Source: JACVRW01 sp963813495
GTDB taxonomy: Bacteria; Actinomycetota; Thermoleophilia; Solirubrobacterales; Thermoleophilaceae
Length of the DNA stretch: 64,000 nt
Direction of reading: 5' to 3'
NCBI GenBank assembly: GCA_963813495.1
Contig: CAWEZC010000005.1
Location: 558,001-622,000 of the forward strand
Numbering within the stretch: position 1 is the stretch's first letter; every line of letters begins with the position of its first letter. A program made the position numbers and the translations under genes. Shown here piece by piece: positions 48,357-57,095 of this stretch. The notes below the pieces were generated by a model that was not told the origin of the DNA, ran no database searches, and worked only from the letters and a program-made list of their open reading frames with translations.

Positions 48357-48809
48357 ATGAGCTCGACCGTTCACATAGAGGAATCGGTCCGGATTGCCAG
48401 ACCGCCGGAGGAAGTCTGGGCGGCCATCGCCGACTACTCGTTCGACCGCGAGTGGCGCAACGGCCTGAGCGAGATGACGCCCGACCCTCCGGGACCCCCG
48501 GCGGACGGCACCAGGGTTCACGAGGTGGTCAGGTCCTCGGGCAGGGACTTCGTGGCCGACTCGGTGGTGAGTGACGTCGAGCCAGGCCACTCCTATCGCT
48601 TTGCGGGCTCAGGCACCATCGGCGGCGTCGCCGGAGGGCGAACGGTACGGCCCGATCCTCCCGGCTCCGGTGCGCTCTTCACCTATGCCATAGAGCTCGA
48701 GCCACGAGGCGGGATGCGCCTGCTCGGTCCGCTGCTGGGCGCGCTGGTCCGCTCGGGGCTGAAGAAGGATCTCCGGAAGCTCAAGTTGCTGCTCGAGGCT
48801 CCCTCCTAG
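48357..48809 (+). CDS. SRPBCC-family protein
   Basis: 150 aa from ATG 48357; the longer frame to 48228 has shadow composition. START-fold pattern: VHIEESVRIARPPEEVWAAI, DREWRNGLSEM, VHEVVRSSGRDF, GHSYRFAGSG, and C-terminal helix RSGLKKDLRKLKLLLEA. Ligand unknown. Alone in its transcriptional context: 71 bp before the lipase gene. Confidence 0.82.
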   Translation: MSSTVHIEESVRIARPPEEVWAAIADYSFDREWRNGLSEMTPDPPGPPADGTRVHEVVRSSGRDFVADSVVSDVEPGHSYRFAGSGTIGGVAGGRTVRPDPPGSGALFTYAIELEPRGGMRLLGPLLGALVRSGLKKDLRKLKLLLEAPS

Positions 48810-48879
48810 CGGCATCCGGCTGGGAGTAGGCTGCTTGCTCGGAAGGACCCGACGGAGTCCCGGAGGAGAGGAGCCGTAG

Positions 48880-49533
48880 GTGCGCAGGTGGGTGTTTGCG
48901 CTGGTCGCCGTGGCGGCCGTGCTGGTGCCGGCGGCGAGCGCCTCGGCGCGTGAGCCGATCCTCTTCGTGCACGGGTTCTCGGGCGCGGCCTGGAACTGGG
49001 ATGTGATGATCGACCGCTTCGAGGCCGACGGCTATCCGGCATCCGAGCTGCGGGCCATCGACTACGACAGCGCGCAGTCCAACGCCGCGACGGCGCGGGA
49101 GCTCGCCGATGAGGTGGCCGCCTTGCGGGCGGCGACCGGCGCGCCCCGGGTCGACGTCGTGGCCCATTCGATGGGCAGCCTGTCGTCGCGCTACTACCTG
49201 CGTAACCTCGGTGGGAGCGCCAACGTCGACGAGTGGGTCTCGATCGGCGGCCCGAACCACGGAACCTGGACGGCGGTCGCGTGCGCGGTGCTGGTCTCCT
49301 GCCGCGAGATGATCCCCGGGTCTTCCTTCCTCGGCGCACTCAACAGCGGCGACGAGACGCCCGGGGGTGTCCGCTACGGCACCTTCTGGTCGCCCTGCGA
49401 CGAGATCATCAATCCCGACACGAGCGTGATCCTCAGCGGAGCGACGAACACGCGGACGGGCTGCATCGGTCACATCTCCCTGCTGGCGAGCTCGTCGGTC
49501 TATGCGGGGGTGCGCGGCTTCGTGGGCTCATGA
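48880..49533 (+). CDS. Secreted triacylglycerol lipase (class 2/LipA type)
   Basis: 217 aa, GTG at 48880 with GGAGGAGAGGAG upstream. Signal peptide VFALVAVAAVLVPAASASA with an ASA cleavage. Alpha/beta hydrolase: oxyanion HGF in LFVHGFSGAAWNWD, nucleophile Ser in VVAHSMGSLSSRYYL, and GGPNHGTW. Catalytic His in GCIGHISLL near the end; Asp probably NPDTSVI. Cysteines (SCREM, SPCDE, TGCIG) suggest disulfides outside the cell. Length and layout match small extracellular lipases. Its stop overlaps the methyltransferase start by 4 bp. Confidence 0.86.
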   Translation: MRRWVFALVAVAAVLVPAASASAREPILFVHGFSGAAWNWDVMIDRFEADGYPASELRAIDYDSAQSNAATARELADEVAALRAATGAPRVDVVAHSMGSLSSRYYLRNLGGSANVDEWVSIGGPNHGTWTAVACAVLVSCREMIPGSSFLGALNSGDETPGGVRYGTFWSPCDEIINPDTSVILSGATNTRTGCIGHISLLASSSVYAGVRGFVGS

Positions 49534-50309
49534 GCCAGCTCGTCTTCGATCGGAAGCTCGCCGAGCAGATGGAGGTGATCTACCGCTCGGCCGACATCGT
49601 GCGCCGCCGGCAACTGGTGTACGAGGCGCTCGGCGCGTCGCCGGGTGAGCGCGTGCTCGACGTGGGCTGTGGACCGGGCTTCTACAGCTCCGAGCTGCTC
49701 GACCAGGTCGGGGCGCAGGGGTCCGTGGTGGGCCTCGACGCCAGCCCCGCAATGCTGGCCATGGCGGCCCACCGATGCGAGGGCCGGCCCAACGTGCGCT
49801 TTCACGAAGCCGACGCCACGGCGCTGCCCGTCGACGACGCCGACTTCGACGCGGCGCTGTCGGTGCAGGTGCTCGAGTACGTATCCGATGTGGATCGCGC
49901 GCTGCGCGAGCTCCACCGTGCTCTGCGGCCGGGCGGGCGGGTGCTGATCTGGGACATCGACTGGGCGACCGTCTCCTGGCACTCGGCCGACCCGCAGCGG
50001 ATGCAGCGGATGCTGGGCGCCTGGGATCGGCACCTGGCCGATCCCTCGCTTCCGCGCACGCTCGCGGCGCGAATGCGGGCGGCTGGTTTCTCCGACCTGC
50101 GGATGCAGGCCCACGCCTTCGCCAGCACGGAGTTCAGCCCCGACGCGTACGGCAGCGCGCTGGCCCCGCTGATCGAGCGGTACCTGGCGGACGCCGAGGG
50201 AGTGGACGCCGGTGAGGCGCACGCCTGGGCCGCTGAGCAGCGTGAGCTGGGTGAGTGTGGCGAGTTCTACTTCGCCTGCATCCAGTCGGGCTTCAGCGGA
50301 ACCGCCTGA
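49530..50309 (+). CDS. Class I SAM-dependent methyltransferase
   Basis: 259 aa from ATG 49530 (ATGA overlap with the lipase). SAM motif I is VLDVGCGPGFYSSEL, motif II region VVGLDASPAMLAMA, then HEADATALPVDDADFDAALSV and LRPGGRVLIWDID. The layout is that of UbiE/arsenite-type methyltransferases, but no CxxC set of ArsM is present. Substrate unknown; possibly a small molecule. The stop is followed by a strong hairpin terminator. Confidence 0.88.
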   Translation: MSQLVFDRKLAEQMEVIYRSADIVRRRQLVYEALGASPGERVLDVGCGPGFYSSELLDQVGAQGSVVGLDASPAMLAMAAHRCEGRPNVRFHEADATALPVDDADFDAALSVQVLEYVSDVDRALRELHRALRPGGRVLIWDIDWATVSWHSADPQRMQRMLGAWDRHLADPSLPRTLAARMRAAGFSDLRMQAHAFASTEFSPDAYGSALAPLIERYLADAEGVDAGEAHAWAAEQRELGECGEFYFACIQSGFSGTA

Positions 50310-50321
50310 GCGGGCCCAGAA

Positions 50322-50371
50322 CGGACGCCGCCCCCTCGCGGCAGTCGCTGCCACGAGAGGGCGGGTGTCCG
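50322..50371. terminator. Bidirectional hairpin terminator
   Basis: Long hairpin between convergent genes: left arm 50322-50343, loop GTCGC (50344-50348), right arm 50349-50371. Paired blocks are CTCG/CGAG, CCGCCC/GGGCGG and GGAC/GTCC with single-base mismatches between them. No T-tract. Confidence 0.75.
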
Positions 50372-50388
50372 CAACTATGCCCGAAGGA

Positions 50389-51114
50389 CTACTTCTTGCA
50401 GGGCACGCTGGCCGTGTCGCTCAGCTTGCCGTCGCGCACGATGTTCTCGAACTTCAGGGTCCACTTCTTGCCGGTGCAGCCGGTGGACTCCAGGATGCCG
50501 CGCGTCTTCTTGTCGATCTTCGCCTTGGCGTTCAGGGCGAAGCTCAGGTCGAGGATGGCCGACGGGATGCCCGGCGCCGGCTCCTGGATGTTGGGCGGGA
50601 TGATCACGTTGATGACGCGGCCCTTGACCTTGCTGTCGAGCATCTCCGCGATCGGAAGCGGCTGGCCCTTGATGAACAGCCCGAGGTTGCCTCCGGTGGT
50701 CACGTAGGCGGTGACGCTCAGGTTCTCGATCACGGGGCCGCCCGCGGCGACGGTCTTGCCCGAGCCGATCTTGGAGCCCTTGGGGCAGACGCTGTCGGTC
50801 TGCTGCTGGGTGGCCTCAGTAGCCGAGCAGCGCTTGCTCTTGGGCCACTTCTTGCCGTTCCACACGATGCCCTTGGGAAGGGTGATCTTGAGGGAGGTCG
50901 AGGTGGAGGGCTGTCCCACGCCGTCCTTGGTGCCGCCCTTGACGCCAAGACTCAGCTTGACGGCCTTGGGCTTCTTCTTGGTGCCGGACTTCGCCGGACC
51001 GGTCTTGAAGCTCGACAGCTCGAAGGTCGAATTGTTGATGTCGGCGTAAGCCACGCCGGCCAGCGAGATCGCGAGCGCGCCAGTGAGCGCGAGCGCCAGG
51101 GTCTTCTTCCGCAC
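50389..51114 (-). CDS. Secreted protein of a lineage-type family (paralogue of 52030-52839)
   Basis: 241 aa from GTG 51114, preceded by CGGAGGA. Signal peptide TLALALTGALAISLAGVAYA. Mature part is beta-rich with Lys/Gly/Thr: KKKPKAVKLSLGVKGGTKD, LKITLPKGIVWNGKKWPK, two disulfide-type Cys pairs, EPAPGIPSAILDLSF, and ends SVPCKK. No enzyme motif. Shares layout and the EPAPG segment with the other secreted gene 1 kb away. The two are separated by the membrane protein gene on the other strand. Function unknown, likely surface or envelope associated. Confidence 0.72.
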   Translation of the reverse strand: MRKKTLALALTGALAISLAGVAYADINNSTFELSSFKTGPAKSGTKKKPKAVKLSLGVKGGTKDGVGQPSTSTSLKITLPKGIVWNGKKWPKSKRCSATEATQQQTDSVCPKGSKIGSGKTVAAGGPVIENLSVTAYVTTGGNLGLFIKGQPLPIAEMLDSKVKGRVINVIIPPNIQEPAPGIPSAILDLSFALNAKAKIDKKTRGILESTGCTGKKWTLKFENIVRDGKLSDTASVPCKK

Positions 51115-51211
51115 GGAATCCTCCGGTTTGAGGGGTGTCTGCTCTTCCTGCACGCGGGCCGACGGCCACGCGCCTACTGCGAACCGTCAAAGGTATACGG
51201 CCCAGCCCTAA

Positions 51212-51961
51212 ATGACACATAAGCGCTCAACAAGTTTCGCTGCGCTGCCGATCTATTTCACGATGAGCGTCAACGACCTCGTGCTCGTCCAGGGCATGGC
51301 CGACACGAAACTGGCGCTCCGTCGCTGGAACCGCGCGCCGCTGAGCGTGCTCGGTCCCTGGCTGGTCCTTAGCCTCGGGATCGCGCTCGGGCTGCTGGCG
51401 GCGGTCTACCTGATCGCCCACGCCTCGACACCCGACATGACGATCTACGCCGTCCCCGGTCTGAACGTGCCCGCCGGTTTCGAGGACTACCTGCACGTGC
51501 TCTACCGCAACTCGCTCGTGTTGGCCCTGCACGCGATGGCCTGCGTGGCCGGCTTCATGGCCGGTAGCTCGTTGCCGCTCGCCGCCGAGCACCGGACCGG
51601 AGTCTCGCGCTGGGTCCACGAAAAGGCCGGGCCGCTGGCCATCGGCTTCGTGGTGTGCGCCACGCTCTTCTCGCTCTGCACGCAGGCCTACGCGATCGGC
51701 GGGGCGGCATCGAACATCTCGGCGCAGCTCGGCATGGGCCCCGGGTTGCTGCTGCTCGGCCTCGCTCCCCATGCCCTGCCCGAGCTGGTCGCGCTGTTCC
51801 TGCCCCTCGCCGCCTGGATGATCGCGAGCCGCCATGACGACTGGCAGGATCTGCTCGCCGCCACACTGGTGACAACCGCCGTGGCCGTTCCGGTGCTGGT
51901 GGCCGCCGCCGCGGTGGAGCTCTTCGTCTCGCCGCACCTGATCTCGGCACTCGCGTCCTGA
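51212..51961 (+). CDS. SpoIIM-like multi-pass membrane protein
   Basis: 249 aa from ATG 51212; ATG 51263 or 51296 may be the real start, since the first 28 residues are not membrane-like. At least five hydrophobic segments: VLGPWLVLSLGIALGLLAAVYL, SLVLALHAMACVAGFMAG, AIGFVVCATLFSLCTQAYA, MGPGLLLLGLAPHALPELVA, LFLPLAAWMIA and the C-terminal VAVPVLVAAAAVELFVSPHL. The HALPEL motif recalls the stage II sporulation M family, though spore formation is not implied. The gene ends in a perfect hairpin. Confidence 0.68.
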   Translation: MTHKRSTSFAALPIYFTMSVNDLVLVQGMADTKLALRRWNRAPLSVLGPWLVLSLGIALGLLAAVYLIAHASTPDMTIYAVPGLNVPAGFEDYLHVLYRNSLVLALHAMACVAGFMAGSSLPLAAEHRTGVSRWVHEKAGPLAIGFVVCATLFSLCTQAYAIGGAASNISAQLGMGPGLLLLGLAPHALPELVALFLPLAAWMIASRHDDWQDLLAATLVTTAVAVPVLVAAAAVELFVSPHLISALAS

Positions 51962-51969
51962 GAACGAAA

Positions 51970-51993
51970 CGAGGCGGCCCGAAGGCCGCCTCG
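51970..51993. terminator. Perfect 10-bp stem terminator
   Basis: CGAGGCGGCC (51970-51979), loop CGAA, GGCCGCCTCG (51984-51993). It sits 8 bp after the stop of the SpoIIM-like gene and before the convergent secreted-protein gene; a bidirectional terminator. No T-tract. Confidence 0.8.
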
Positions 51994-52029
51994 TCGCGTC
52001 ACACGAATGCTGCGCCGATCAGGCTCCGA

Positions 52030-52839
52030 TCAGCACGGGCCCTTCTTCGTGGCGGTGAACTTCTCGTCCTCGAGGTTGACGAACTCCACGCGAACGGTGC
52101 GGGTCTTGCCCTTGCACCCGATCTTCGAGTAGAAGCCGACCGTCCGGGTCTTGCCCTTGACCTTGGTCTTGGCCTTCTTCATGTTGACGGTCGACGTCGT
52201 GTCGGCCACGGCATTCGAGACACCGATGACCGGCTCGTAGAGGTTGCGCTGCACGTCGAAGCGGAGCTCGCTGGTCTTCAGCCCCTCGACTTTCACGTTG
52301 AAGAACTTCGCCTTGATGGTCTCCTGGATCAGCAGCGGGCACCCGGGGGCCGGCTCCTGCCCGGGACCGCCGTCTAAGCGAATCGCCATGCCGCCGAGCT
52401 TGCCGGCATCCGAGATGTTGTATAGGCGGAGCCTCAGATTGCAGGGACTCTTGACGGTACGGTCGATCGTGGGCCCGAACTCGTTGCGGACCGTACCTCC
52501 CCCGACCCTGGCCTTGTTGCACGCCGCTGCCGGCTCGGGCAGCTGGTTGGCCTGGTCGAAGGTGCAGGCCTTGAACAGCTTCGGATAGGTGACGAGTCCC
52601 TCCGGAGCGATCCGGTACTGGCGAATAGCGGTCGGGCGTAGCCCGCCCTCTGCGCTCACCTCGTAGCCGAAGCCCAGCTTTGCCGGCTTGGGCTTGTCGG
52701 GGCTACCCTTGCCGGCCGGCGTGGCCGTCGCGAGGTCTACCTCGTAGGCATTGTCTCCCGGTTGCTGGGCGAAGGCGATGCCAACGCCCAGGGCCAGAAC
52801 CGCCACGCCGCTGCCCGCGGCGATCAAACGATTGCGCAT
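52030..52839 (-). CDS. Secreted protein of a lineage-type family (paralogue of 50389-51114)
   Basis: 269 aa from ATG 52839, preceded by AGGAGGAGAGG; the longer frame to 52971 is upstream shadow. Signal peptide LIAAGSGVAVLALGVGIAFA. Mature part: KPKPAKLGFGYEVSAEGG, FDQANQLPEPAAACNKARVG, GQEPAPGCPLLIQETIKAKF, VKGKTRTVGFYSKIGCKGKT and a final KKGPC. Like its relative it has Lys/Thr-rich strands, an EPAPG turn and paired cysteines, no catalytic motif. Ends in a free Cys. Function unknown; divergent to the thioredoxin-fold gene. Confidence 0.72.
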   Translation of the reverse strand: MRNRLIAAGSGVAVLALGVGIAFAQQPGDNAYEVDLATATPAGKGSPDKPKPAKLGFGYEVSAEGGLRPTAIRQYRIAPEGLVTYPKLFKACTFDQANQLPEPAAACNKARVGGGTVRNEFGPTIDRTVKSPCNLRLRLYNISDAGKLGGMAIRLDGGPGQEPAPGCPLLIQETIKAKFFNVKVEGLKTSELRFDVQRNLYEPVIGVSNAVADTTSTVNMKKAKTKVKGKTRTVGFYSKIGCKGKTRTVRVEFVNLEDEKFTATKKGPC

Positions 52840-52945
52840 TCCTCTCCTCCTGAGGGTGGTACTTGGGCACGGAGCCCGGCTTGCGGGCCACCCTATAACA
52901 CCTTCGCGCCAGCGAGTTGCGGTGGTCATCCGGCATGCTTGGGCG

Positions 52946-53743
52946 GTGCGACCGCCGCCCGAGGCCGACATCTATGCGCCCGAGTTTCCGCCGCAGATGG
53001 ACTGGCTTAACGTCGCCTTTCTGCGCATGAACACGCTGCTGGGCCGCGGCGGCGTGCTGATCGAGTTCTGGGACTTCGCCCGCGTCAACTCCCTGCGTAC
53101 CCTGCCCTACCTCAGGGAATGGCACTCGCGCTACGCCGATCAGGGCTTGACCGTGATCGGGGTGCATGCGCCGGGATACAGCTTCGGCCGTGACCGGGAC
53201 ACAGTCGCGCGTGCGGTCGAGCGCCTGGAGATGCCCTACGCGGTCCTGCTCGATCCCGAGCTCGAGGTCTGGCGCGCCTACGGCAACAAGGGCTGGCCCG
53301 GGCGCTATCTGTTCGACCGCAGCGGCAGGCTGGCCTTCATCCACTACGGCGAGGGCGAGTACGACGAGACGGAGCGGGCCATCGGCGACTGCCTCGACAT
53401 CGAGGTGGAGCCGATGACCGCACTGCGACCCGAGGATGCGCCCGGCGTGCTGCTCGAGGCCCAGACGGCCGACATCGCCCTACCCGCCGACCGCTCGCGG
53501 GTCGAGCTGGTGCGCGACTGGGCCGACGGCGAGGACTGGATCGAGGCCGCCGACGCCGGCGCGGCAGCGAGCTTCAGCTTCAGGGGCGGCGCGGCCTACG
53601 CGGTGCTGTCCGGCGCGGACGTCGAGCCGGGCCTGCACGGGTCGGACGGTGTGGTCACTGCGCCGAGCCCCGGCCTGCGGCTCCACGGCGTCCAGTTCAC
53701 GCCTGCGCCGCCAAAGCGCGGCGAATCTCCTTCGGCAGCATGA
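52946..53743 (+). CDS. Thioredoxin-fold protein (DipZ-C-like) lacking both redox cysteines
   Basis: 265 aa from GTG 52946 (GTG 52922 possible). The first 170 residues follow the redoxin/DipZ C-terminal type: EFWDFARVNSLRTLPYLREWHSRY, then GLTVIGVHAPGYSFGRDRD, VLLDPELEVWRAYGNKGWP and YLFDRSGRLAFIHYGEGEYDETERAI. Family members have CINC here (FWxxxCINCLRTLPYL); in this protein it is R46-V-N-S49, so no cysteine remains. The last 70 residues are a small beta domain. Likely a binding rather than redox protein. Its 3' end overlaps ispH by 47 bp. Confidence 0.8.
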   Translation: MRPPPEADIYAPEFPPQMDWLNVAFLRMNTLLGRGGVLIEFWDFARVNSLRTLPYLREWHSRYADQGLTVIGVHAPGYSFGRDRDTVARAVERLEMPYAVLLDPELEVWRAYGNKGWPGRYLFDRSGRLAFIHYGEGEYDETERAIGDCLDIEVEPMTALRPEDAPGVLLEAQTADIALPADRSRVELVRDWADGEDWIEAADAGAAASFSFRGGAAYAVLSGADVEPGLHGSDGVVTAPSPGLRLHGVQFTPAPPKRGESPSAA

Positions 53744-54653
53744 AGCGGACGTCCTCCTGGACGACCTCGTACTCCGAAACCTCGGCGGTGCCGCGCGCAC
53801 GGAAGAACTCGACCAGGCGCTGAACCAGCTCCTCGGGGGCGCTCGCGCCCGAGGAGATGCCCACCACCCGTTTGCCCTCCAGCCATTCCTCCTGCACCTG
53901 GGTCTCGTTGTCGATCAGGTAGGAGTCGGCGCCGTGGTCGCGCGCCACCTCCACCAGGCGGTTGGAGTTCGATGAGTTACGGGAGCCGATCACCAGCACC
54001 AGGTCGCACTCGCGCGCCATCTGCCGCACCGCCATCTGCCGGTTGGTGGTCGCGTAACAGATGTCGTCCGACTTCGGGCCGGTGATGTTCGGGAAGCGCT
54101 CACGCAGGCGGCGGATGAGGCGGTCGGTCTCGTCGACGCTGAGGGTGGTCTGGGTGAGGAAGGCGACCCGGTCGGGGTCCGGAAGCTCGAGCGCGTCGAC
54201 GTCCTCCTCGGTCTCCACCAGCACGAAGTGCTCAGGCGCCTCGCCCATCGTGCCCTCCACCTCTTCGTGGCCGGCGTGGCCGATCAGGACGATCGTGTAG
54301 CCCTCGGCGGCAAACTTCTTGGCCTCCACGTGAACCTTGGTCACCAGCGGACAGGTGGCGTCGATCGTCTTGAGTCGCCGCGTCTCCGCGTTGGCGTGAA
54401 CCGACGGGGAGACGCCGTGCGCGGAGAAGACGACGGTCTCGCCGGCCGGGACCTCGGTCTCCTCCTCGACGAAGATCGCGCCGCGCTCGCGCAGCTGTTC
54501 GACCACGTGCTTGTTGTGCACGATCTCCTTGCGCACGTACACCGGCGGGCCGTAGAGCTCGAGCGCCCGCTCGACGGTCTGAACGGCTCGGTCGACGCCC
54601 GCGCAGTAGCCGCGAGGCGCCGCAAGCAAGAGCTTCTCGGGGGCGGCAGCCAT
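53697..54653 (-). CDS. ispH: 4-hydroxy-3-methylbut-2-enyl diphosphate reductase
   Basis: 318 aa, ATG at 54653. Final step of the MEP isoprenoid pathway, making IPP and DMAPP. The three cluster cysteines are C17 (RGYCAGVDRA), C101 (DATCPLV) and C199 (DDICYATTNRQ); HGVSPS and SRNSSNSNRL are substrate-binding segments, and TTLSVDE is the conserved Thr region. TAGGCT is 9 nt before the ATG, so a nearly leaderless message. It requires Fe-S clusters from the suf system in this window. Overlaps the thioredoxin-fold gene. Confidence 0.95.
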   Translation of the reverse strand: MAAAPEKLLLAAPRGYCAGVDRAVQTVERALELYGPPVYVRKEIVHNKHVVEQLRERGAIFVEEETEVPAGETVVFSAHGVSPSVHANAETRRLKTIDATCPLVTKVHVEAKKFAAEGYTIVLIGHAGHEEVEGTMGEAPEHFVLVETEEDVDALELPDPDRVAFLTQTTLSVDETDRLIRRLRERFPNITGPKSDDICYATTNRQMAVRQMARECDLVLVIGSRNSSNSNRLVEVARDHGADSYLIDNETQVQEEWLEGKRVVGISSGASAPEELVQRLVEFFRARGTAEVSEYEVVQEDVRFMLPKEIRRALAAQA

Positions 54654-54677
54654 CTCAGGTCAAGCCTAGCGAGGCGC

Positions 54678-55583
54678 TCAGAGCCGGCGCGCCAGCTCGT
54701 ACACGGTCTCGCCCACCGCGTCGACGCTGCGCTGCGACACCACGCCGAGGTTGTCGCAGGACCGGTGCCAGCAGGGGAAATCGATGTCGATCAGGTCGAT
54801 CGACGGGACCCCCTGGCGCACGAACGGGATGTGGTCGTCCAGGATGGCGCCCTGGGTGTCGCCGGGAAACAGCCGCTCCGTGCCGACCCGTCGCGCCGCC
54901 GCCTGCAGCCTGCGCCACAGGCCCTTGTCGGAGTAGGCCTCGCGCGGGATGCGCAGGCGTTTCTCTCCCACGAAGTCGAGCAGCACCATTGCACGCGCGT
55001 CCTGGAAGCGCAGAGCGGCAACCTTGGAGCCACGCAGCCCCAGGCGCTCGAAGCTGCCCGCCGGCGCCCCGCGCGGGCTCTCCTCGCCGTCGAAGAAGAC
55101 GAAGTGGATGGTGTGCCGTGGGCGCCGTATGGTGCGCGCGAGCTCCGCCACCACGGCGGTACCCGAGGCGCCGTCGTTGGCGCCCAGGAAACCGGGAATG
55201 TCCTTGGTGTCGTAGTGGGCACCCACCACCACGTAGCCGGGCTCACGGCCGGGCACCGTGCCGATCACATTGCGCAGCCCACCGGGCACGTCCTGATAGC
55301 GGCCCCGCGGCACCAGGCTCCTGAGTCGTTCGGCGAGGTCGCGGGAGGCCGCGGAGGCCGCCGGGCGCGGGCCGAGCTCCACCTGCTGGACGAGCAGCTC
55401 GTATGCGGCGCTCCCGTCGAAGCGGTCGACCGCGGCGTGCGGCACCGCAACGGGCGCAGCGCCGTCGGCCTCGTCGTCGGTGAACGGGAGGTTGTCGGTG
55501 GCGACGAGCACGACCAGCGTCAAGCCCAATATGACCTGTAGCGCGAGCACGATTCCCAGCAGCTTCACAGACGGGATTGTCAC
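54678..55583 (-). CDS. M28-family aminopeptidase / glutaminyl cyclase-like protein
   Basis: 301 aa, GTG at 55583. N-terminal signal-anchor LLGIVLALQVILGLTLVVLVA, so it faces outside. Zinc-site residues: His in VVGAHYDTK, Asp in GANDGASGTA, Glu in FFDGEES, Asp in LLDFVG and His in CWHRSCDNL, all present. The single-metal QC-like versus two-metal peptidase choice cannot be made here. It precedes ispH by 24 bp on the same strand and diverges from the WS/DGAT gene (16 bp gap). Confidence 0.85.
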   Translation of the reverse strand: MTIPSVKLLGIVLALQVILGLTLVVLVATDNLPFTDDEADGAAPVAVPHAAVDRFDGSAAYELLVQQVELGPRPAASAASRDLAERLRSLVPRGRYQDVPGGLRNVIGTVPGREPGYVVVGAHYDTKDIPGFLGANDGASGTAVVAELARTIRRPRHTIHFVFFDGEESPRGAPAGSFERLGLRGSKVAALRFQDARAMVLLDFVGEKRLRIPREAYSDKGLWRRLQAAARRVGTERLFPGDTQGAILDDHIPFVRQGVPSIDLIDIDFPCWHRSCDNLGVVSQRSVDAVGETVYELARRL

Positions 55584-55586
55584 GGG

Positions 55587-55592
55587 TAGGCT
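55587..55592 (+). promoter_or_regulatory. Leaderless -10 for the WS/DGAT gene
   Basis: TAGGCT, then 7 nt, then GTG 55600, consistent with transcription starting at the start codon. This settles the start against the longer upstream frame (55480). Confidence 0.6.
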
Positions 55593-55599
55593 CCGGCGA

Positions 55600-57084
55600 G
55601 TGGCAGACCAGGGTCACAAGGACAGGCTCACGGCGATCGACGCCTCCTTCCTGCATCAGGAAAAGCAGGCTTCGCACATGCACGTGGGCGCCCTGGTCAT
55701 CTTCGAGGGCCCACCCCCGGATCGGGACGAGTTCTGCGCCCACCTGGAGTCGCGGCTGCGCCTGGTGCCTCGCTACCGCCAGAAGCTCGCCGTCCCGCGC
55801 CTGGAGATGGGACGCCCGTTCTGGGTGGACGACCCGAGCTTCAATCTCGACTATCACGTGCGCCACACCGCACTGCCCAAGCCCGGCAGCGACGAGCAGC
55901 TGCGCCAGCTCGTGGGTCGCATCTTCTCCCAGCGCCTGGACCGCTCGAAGCCGCTGTGGGAGCTGTGGATCGTGCAGGGTCTCGAGCGCGGCCGCTTCGC
56001 GCTGATCTCGAAGACACACCATGCGCTGGTCGACGGCGTGGCCGGAGTGGACATCGCCACCGTCCTCTTCGACCTCTCCCCCGTGCCCGCCGAGCCTCCC
56101 GAGGACGACGGCTGGACGCCGCAGCCCGAGCCCTCCGACGCCGAGCTGGTGGCCGAGGGCATCAAGGGGCTCGTGCGCACGCCCATCGGGCTCGCCGGGC
56201 GGGCGATCGGCGCCGCACAGCGCCCGGGTCGGACGCTGGGTCAGGCCCGAGAGGCCGCCGAAGGAGTCGGCGAGGTCGTGTGGGCGGGCCTGAACCCGGC
56301 CCCCGACGTGCCGCTCAACGTGGAGATCGGCCCCCACCGCCGCGTCTGGTGGGTGCAGAGCCGGCTGGCCGACTTCAAGGAGATCAAGGACGCGCTCGGC
56401 GGAACGGTGAACGACGCCGTCCTGGCCGTGGTGGCCGGCGCGCTGGGACGCTGGCTGCGCGACCGCGGCGTGCGCACCGAGGGTCTCGAGCTGCGCGCGC
56501 TCGTGCCGGTGTCGATTCGCAGCGAGGACGAGCCCCGCGCTCTCGGGAACCGCATCGCGGCGATGCGCGGGCCGCTGCCGGTCTACGTGCGCGACCCGGT
56601 GGAGCGGTTGGCGATCGTGCGCGAGGGCATGGGCCACCTCAAGGAGTCCAAGCAGGCGCTGGGCGCCGAGGTGATCAGCGGGCTGCAGGACTTCGCCCCT
56701 CCCACGTTGCTGGCCCAGGCCTCACGGCTCAACTTCTCCACCCGCCTGTTCAACCTGATCGTCACGAACGTGCCGGGGCCACAGTTCCCGCTCTACATCC
56801 TCGGGCGTGAGATGGAGGAGATCGTGCCGATCGCCTTCCTGCCCGAGAACCACGCGCTGGCGATCGCGATCATGAGCTACAACGGCAAGGTCGACTTCGG
56901 CCTGCTGGCCGACTACGACGCGATGCCCGACCTCGAGTTCATCGGACACGAGCTCGAGCGGTCGCTCGAAGAGCTGCTCAAGGCGGCCCGCAAGCACAGC
57001 TCCAGCTCGGCGAGCTCCAACGGCTCCAAGAAGTCGACCCCCAAGCGCACACGCGGCGCCGCGACCGCCAACCAAGAGACCTAG
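55600..57084 (+). CDS. Wax ester synthase / diacylglycerol acyltransferase (WS/DGAT)
   Basis: 494 aa from GTG 55600. Active-site HHxxxDG is KTHHALVDG (H140, H141, D145). Other family features: RLTAIDASFLHQE opening, PLWELWIVQGL, GGTVNDAVLAVVAGALGRWL, NVPGPQFPLYILG and a long C-terminal Ser/Lys-rich tail (SSSSASSNGSKKSTPKR). Transfers acyl groups to diacylglycerol or fatty alcohols, giving storage lipids. The basic tail may contact membranes or lipid droplets. Next gene starts 11 bp after the stop. Confidence 0.93.
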   Translation: MADQGHKDRLTAIDASFLHQEKQASHMHVGALVIFEGPPPDRDEFCAHLESRLRLVPRYRQKLAVPRLEMGRPFWVDDPSFNLDYHVRHTALPKPGSDEQLRQLVGRIFSQRLDRSKPLWELWIVQGLERGRFALISKTHHALVDGVAGVDIATVLFDLSPVPAEPPEDDGWTPQPEPSDAELVAEGIKGLVRTPIGLAGRAIGAAQRPGRTLGQAREAAEGVGEVVWAGLNPAPDVPLNVEIGPHRRVWWVQSRLADFKEIKDALGGTVNDAVLAVVAGALGRWLRDRGVRTEGLELRALVPVSIRSEDEPRALGNRIAAMRGPLPVYVRDPVERLAIVREGMGHLKESKQALGAEVISGLQDFAPPTLLAQASRLNFSTRLFNLIVTNVPGPQFPLYILGREMEEIVPIAFLPENHALAIAIMSYNGKVDFGLLADYDAMPDLEFIGHELERSLEELLKAARKHSSSSASSNGSKKSTPKRTRGAATANQET

Positions 57085-57095
57085 CAGGAGGGAAC

